DNA of 64,000 nucleotides from Candidatus Anaerostipes avistercoris (GTDB taxonomy: Bacteria; Bacillota; Clostridia; Lachnospirales; Lachnospiraceae). This document shows, one piece after another, positions 63,173-64,000 of the stretch. The notes under the pieces were generated by a model that was given only the letters and a program-made list of their open reading frames with translations, did not search any database and was not told the DNA's origin. The stretch covers positions 40,379 to 104,378 of the forward strand of contig DWWD01000016.1 of the NCBI GenBank assembly GCA_019119895.1, given 5' to 3'. Position numbers and translations under genes: made by a program. How positions within the stretch are numbered: position 1 is the first letter of the stretch; every line of letters starts with the position of its first letter.

Positions 63173-63904
63173 ATGGGTCAGGAAATCAAGGTGCTGGGCC
63201 TGGTGCTGCAGGCGGGAAATATCGGCGAGTATGATAAAAGAATCGTGCTGTTGACAAAAGAGCGGGGAAGAATCTCCGCCTTTGCCCGCGGTGCGAAAAA
63301 AGCGACCAGTCCGTATGCCGCGGCATGCCAGCCGTTTACCTTTGGAACGTTTTCCCTTTATGAAGGAAAAAACTCTTTTAATGTGATGTGGGCTCAGGTG
63401 GACAATTATTTTGCGGAACTGAAAAAAGATCTGGATCTGATCTATTATGCCAGCTATTTCAGTGAGTTCGCCTCATATCTTACGAGAGAAAATAACGATG
63501 AGATGAAGATTTTGAAACTGCTGTATCAGAGTCTCCGGGCGCTGGAAAAGAAGACCATACCGCCTCCGCTGATCCGGCGGATTTATGAAATCAAGATTAT
63601 GGCGTTTTACGGACTGGGAATGGAAGTGTTCCAGTGCGTGAGATGCGGAAGCCGTGAAAATCTTACAGGATTTCAGCCTTCGGAAGGAGGCGTTGTCTGT
63701 GCTTCCTGCGGGAAATCTCTTTATCCGGTGAGCCCTTCTACTCTTTATACTCTGCAGTTTATTCTCTGCAGTCCGGTGGAAAAACTTTATACATTCCGGG
63801 TGAGTCAGGAAGTGCAGAAAGAATTGGAAATGATTATAAAAGCATTTCTGAGGATTCACATTCAGCATGAATTCAAATCCCAGGTCTTCCTTCCGGAACC
63901 GTAA
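63173..63904 (+). CDS. recO: DNA repair protein RecO
   Basis: 243 aa from ATG 63173, two bases after the era stop; the ORF-track TTG overlaps era. N-terminal OB fold (VLGLVLQAGNIGEYDKRIVLLTK; GRISAFARGAKKATSP) and a zinc-binding C-terminal domain with CVRCGS and CASCG. It loads RecA with RecR on SSB-coated DNA. Standard era-recO pairing. Confidence 0.95.
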   Translation: MGQEIKVLGLVLQAGNIGEYDKRIVLLTKERGRISAFARGAKKATSPYAAACQPFTFGTFSLYEGKNSFNVMWAQVDNYFAELKKDLDLIYYASYFSEFASYLTRENNDEMKILKLLYQSLRALEKKTIPPPLIRRIYEIKIMAFYGLGMEVFQCVRCGSRENLTGFQPSEGGVVCASCGKSLYPVSPSTLYTLQFILCSPVEKLYTFRVSQEVQKELEMIIKAFLRIHIQHEFKSQVFLPEP

Positions 63905-63924
63905 TGTAAGATCTGACACAAGAA

Positions 63925-63947
63925 AGAATCCTGCTTTGCAGGATTCT
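63925..63947 (+). terminator. Hairpin after recO
   Basis: 10-bp stem AGAATCCTGC / GCAGGATTCT with a 3-nt loop. No T tract; a second inverted repeat CTGCGGCGG / CCGCCGCAG follows at 63952-63993, running to the window edge. Confidence 0.5.
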
Positions 63948-64000
63948 CCGCCTGCGGCGGGGCGCATGAGCGGCAGTTTCCGTTCCGCCGCAGTGCGATC

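Overview
The window looks like a chromosomal segment from a spore-forming, anaerobic Lachnospiraceae (Clostridia) bacterium. Supporting points are moderate GC content, strong AGGAGG-type ribosome binding sites, GatCAB, a two-gene SufC/SufB-like Fe-S scaffold, a SpoIIGA-SigE sporulation pair and PTS-based sugar uptake. The species cannot be read from the sequence alone. No rRNA, CRISPR array, transposase, integrase or phage gene was found. The gene order is mostly ordinary core genome with catabolic islands between.

Layout. 1-3.4 kb: end of a capsule/exopolysaccharide locus with two tandem Wzz-type tyrosine autokinases (the first truncated by the window edge, with a 16-tyrosine Gly-Tyr tail) and a lipid kinase. 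3.5-7.4 kb: a LacI regulator divergent from a transaldolase and split transketolase operon. 7.5-9.2 kb: ribokinase and a DUF975 membrane protein. 9.3-21 kb: a long housekeeping run, glmM-priA-def-fmt-rsmB-rlmN-prpC-prkC-rsgA-thiN, the classical Firmicutes order but with no rpe between rsgA and thiN. 21-26.5 kb: small membrane and zinc-ribbon proteins, a gamma-carbonic-anhydrase-like protein, then gatCAB behind a T-box-like attenuator with an unusual bulge. 26.6-28.9 kb: three HAD hydrolases, two of them tandem duplicates.

29-36.4 kb: an RpiR regulator divergent from a mannose-family PTS (IIC-IID-IIA-IIB), a D-2-hydroxyacid dehydrogenase, a HAD phosphatase, a small membrane protein and 6-phosphogluconate dehydrogenase. 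I read this as a candidate route for a PTS-imported sugar acid (gluconate or 2-ketogluconate) into the pentose phosphate pathway, where it would meet the transaldolase/transketolase genes at 5-7 kb. 36.5-42.4 kb: radical SAM protein, PAP2 phosphatase, AraC regulator, an unknown gene, an aldose epimerase and prfC. 42.4-44.2 kb: yhdT-panF. 44.2-45.7 kb: infC-rpmI-rplT behind an L20-type leader, with infC apparently starting at ATT. 46-47.2 kb: a secreted SH3/NlpC-P60 wall hydrolase with a WalR-like site in its promoter.

47.6-50.4 kb: an XRE regulator, two tRNA-Leu genes (anticodons CAG and, unusually, AAG), endonuclease IV, an MBL-fold protein and a deoxyinosine glycosylase. 50.5-52.1 kb: spoIIGA-sigE. 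52.1-56.9 kb: a beta-glucoside system in which both the licT-type antiterminator and the bglP-bglA operon carry their own RAT/terminator, but licT is broken by a 1-nt frameshift. 57-59.2 kb: HxlR regulator and the SufC/SufB-like pair. 59.3-64 kb: M16C peptidase, era and recO.

Roles assigned to families rest on recognisable motifs. Substrate, operator and RNA-element claims are inference from sequence and context, because no search or folding could be run.
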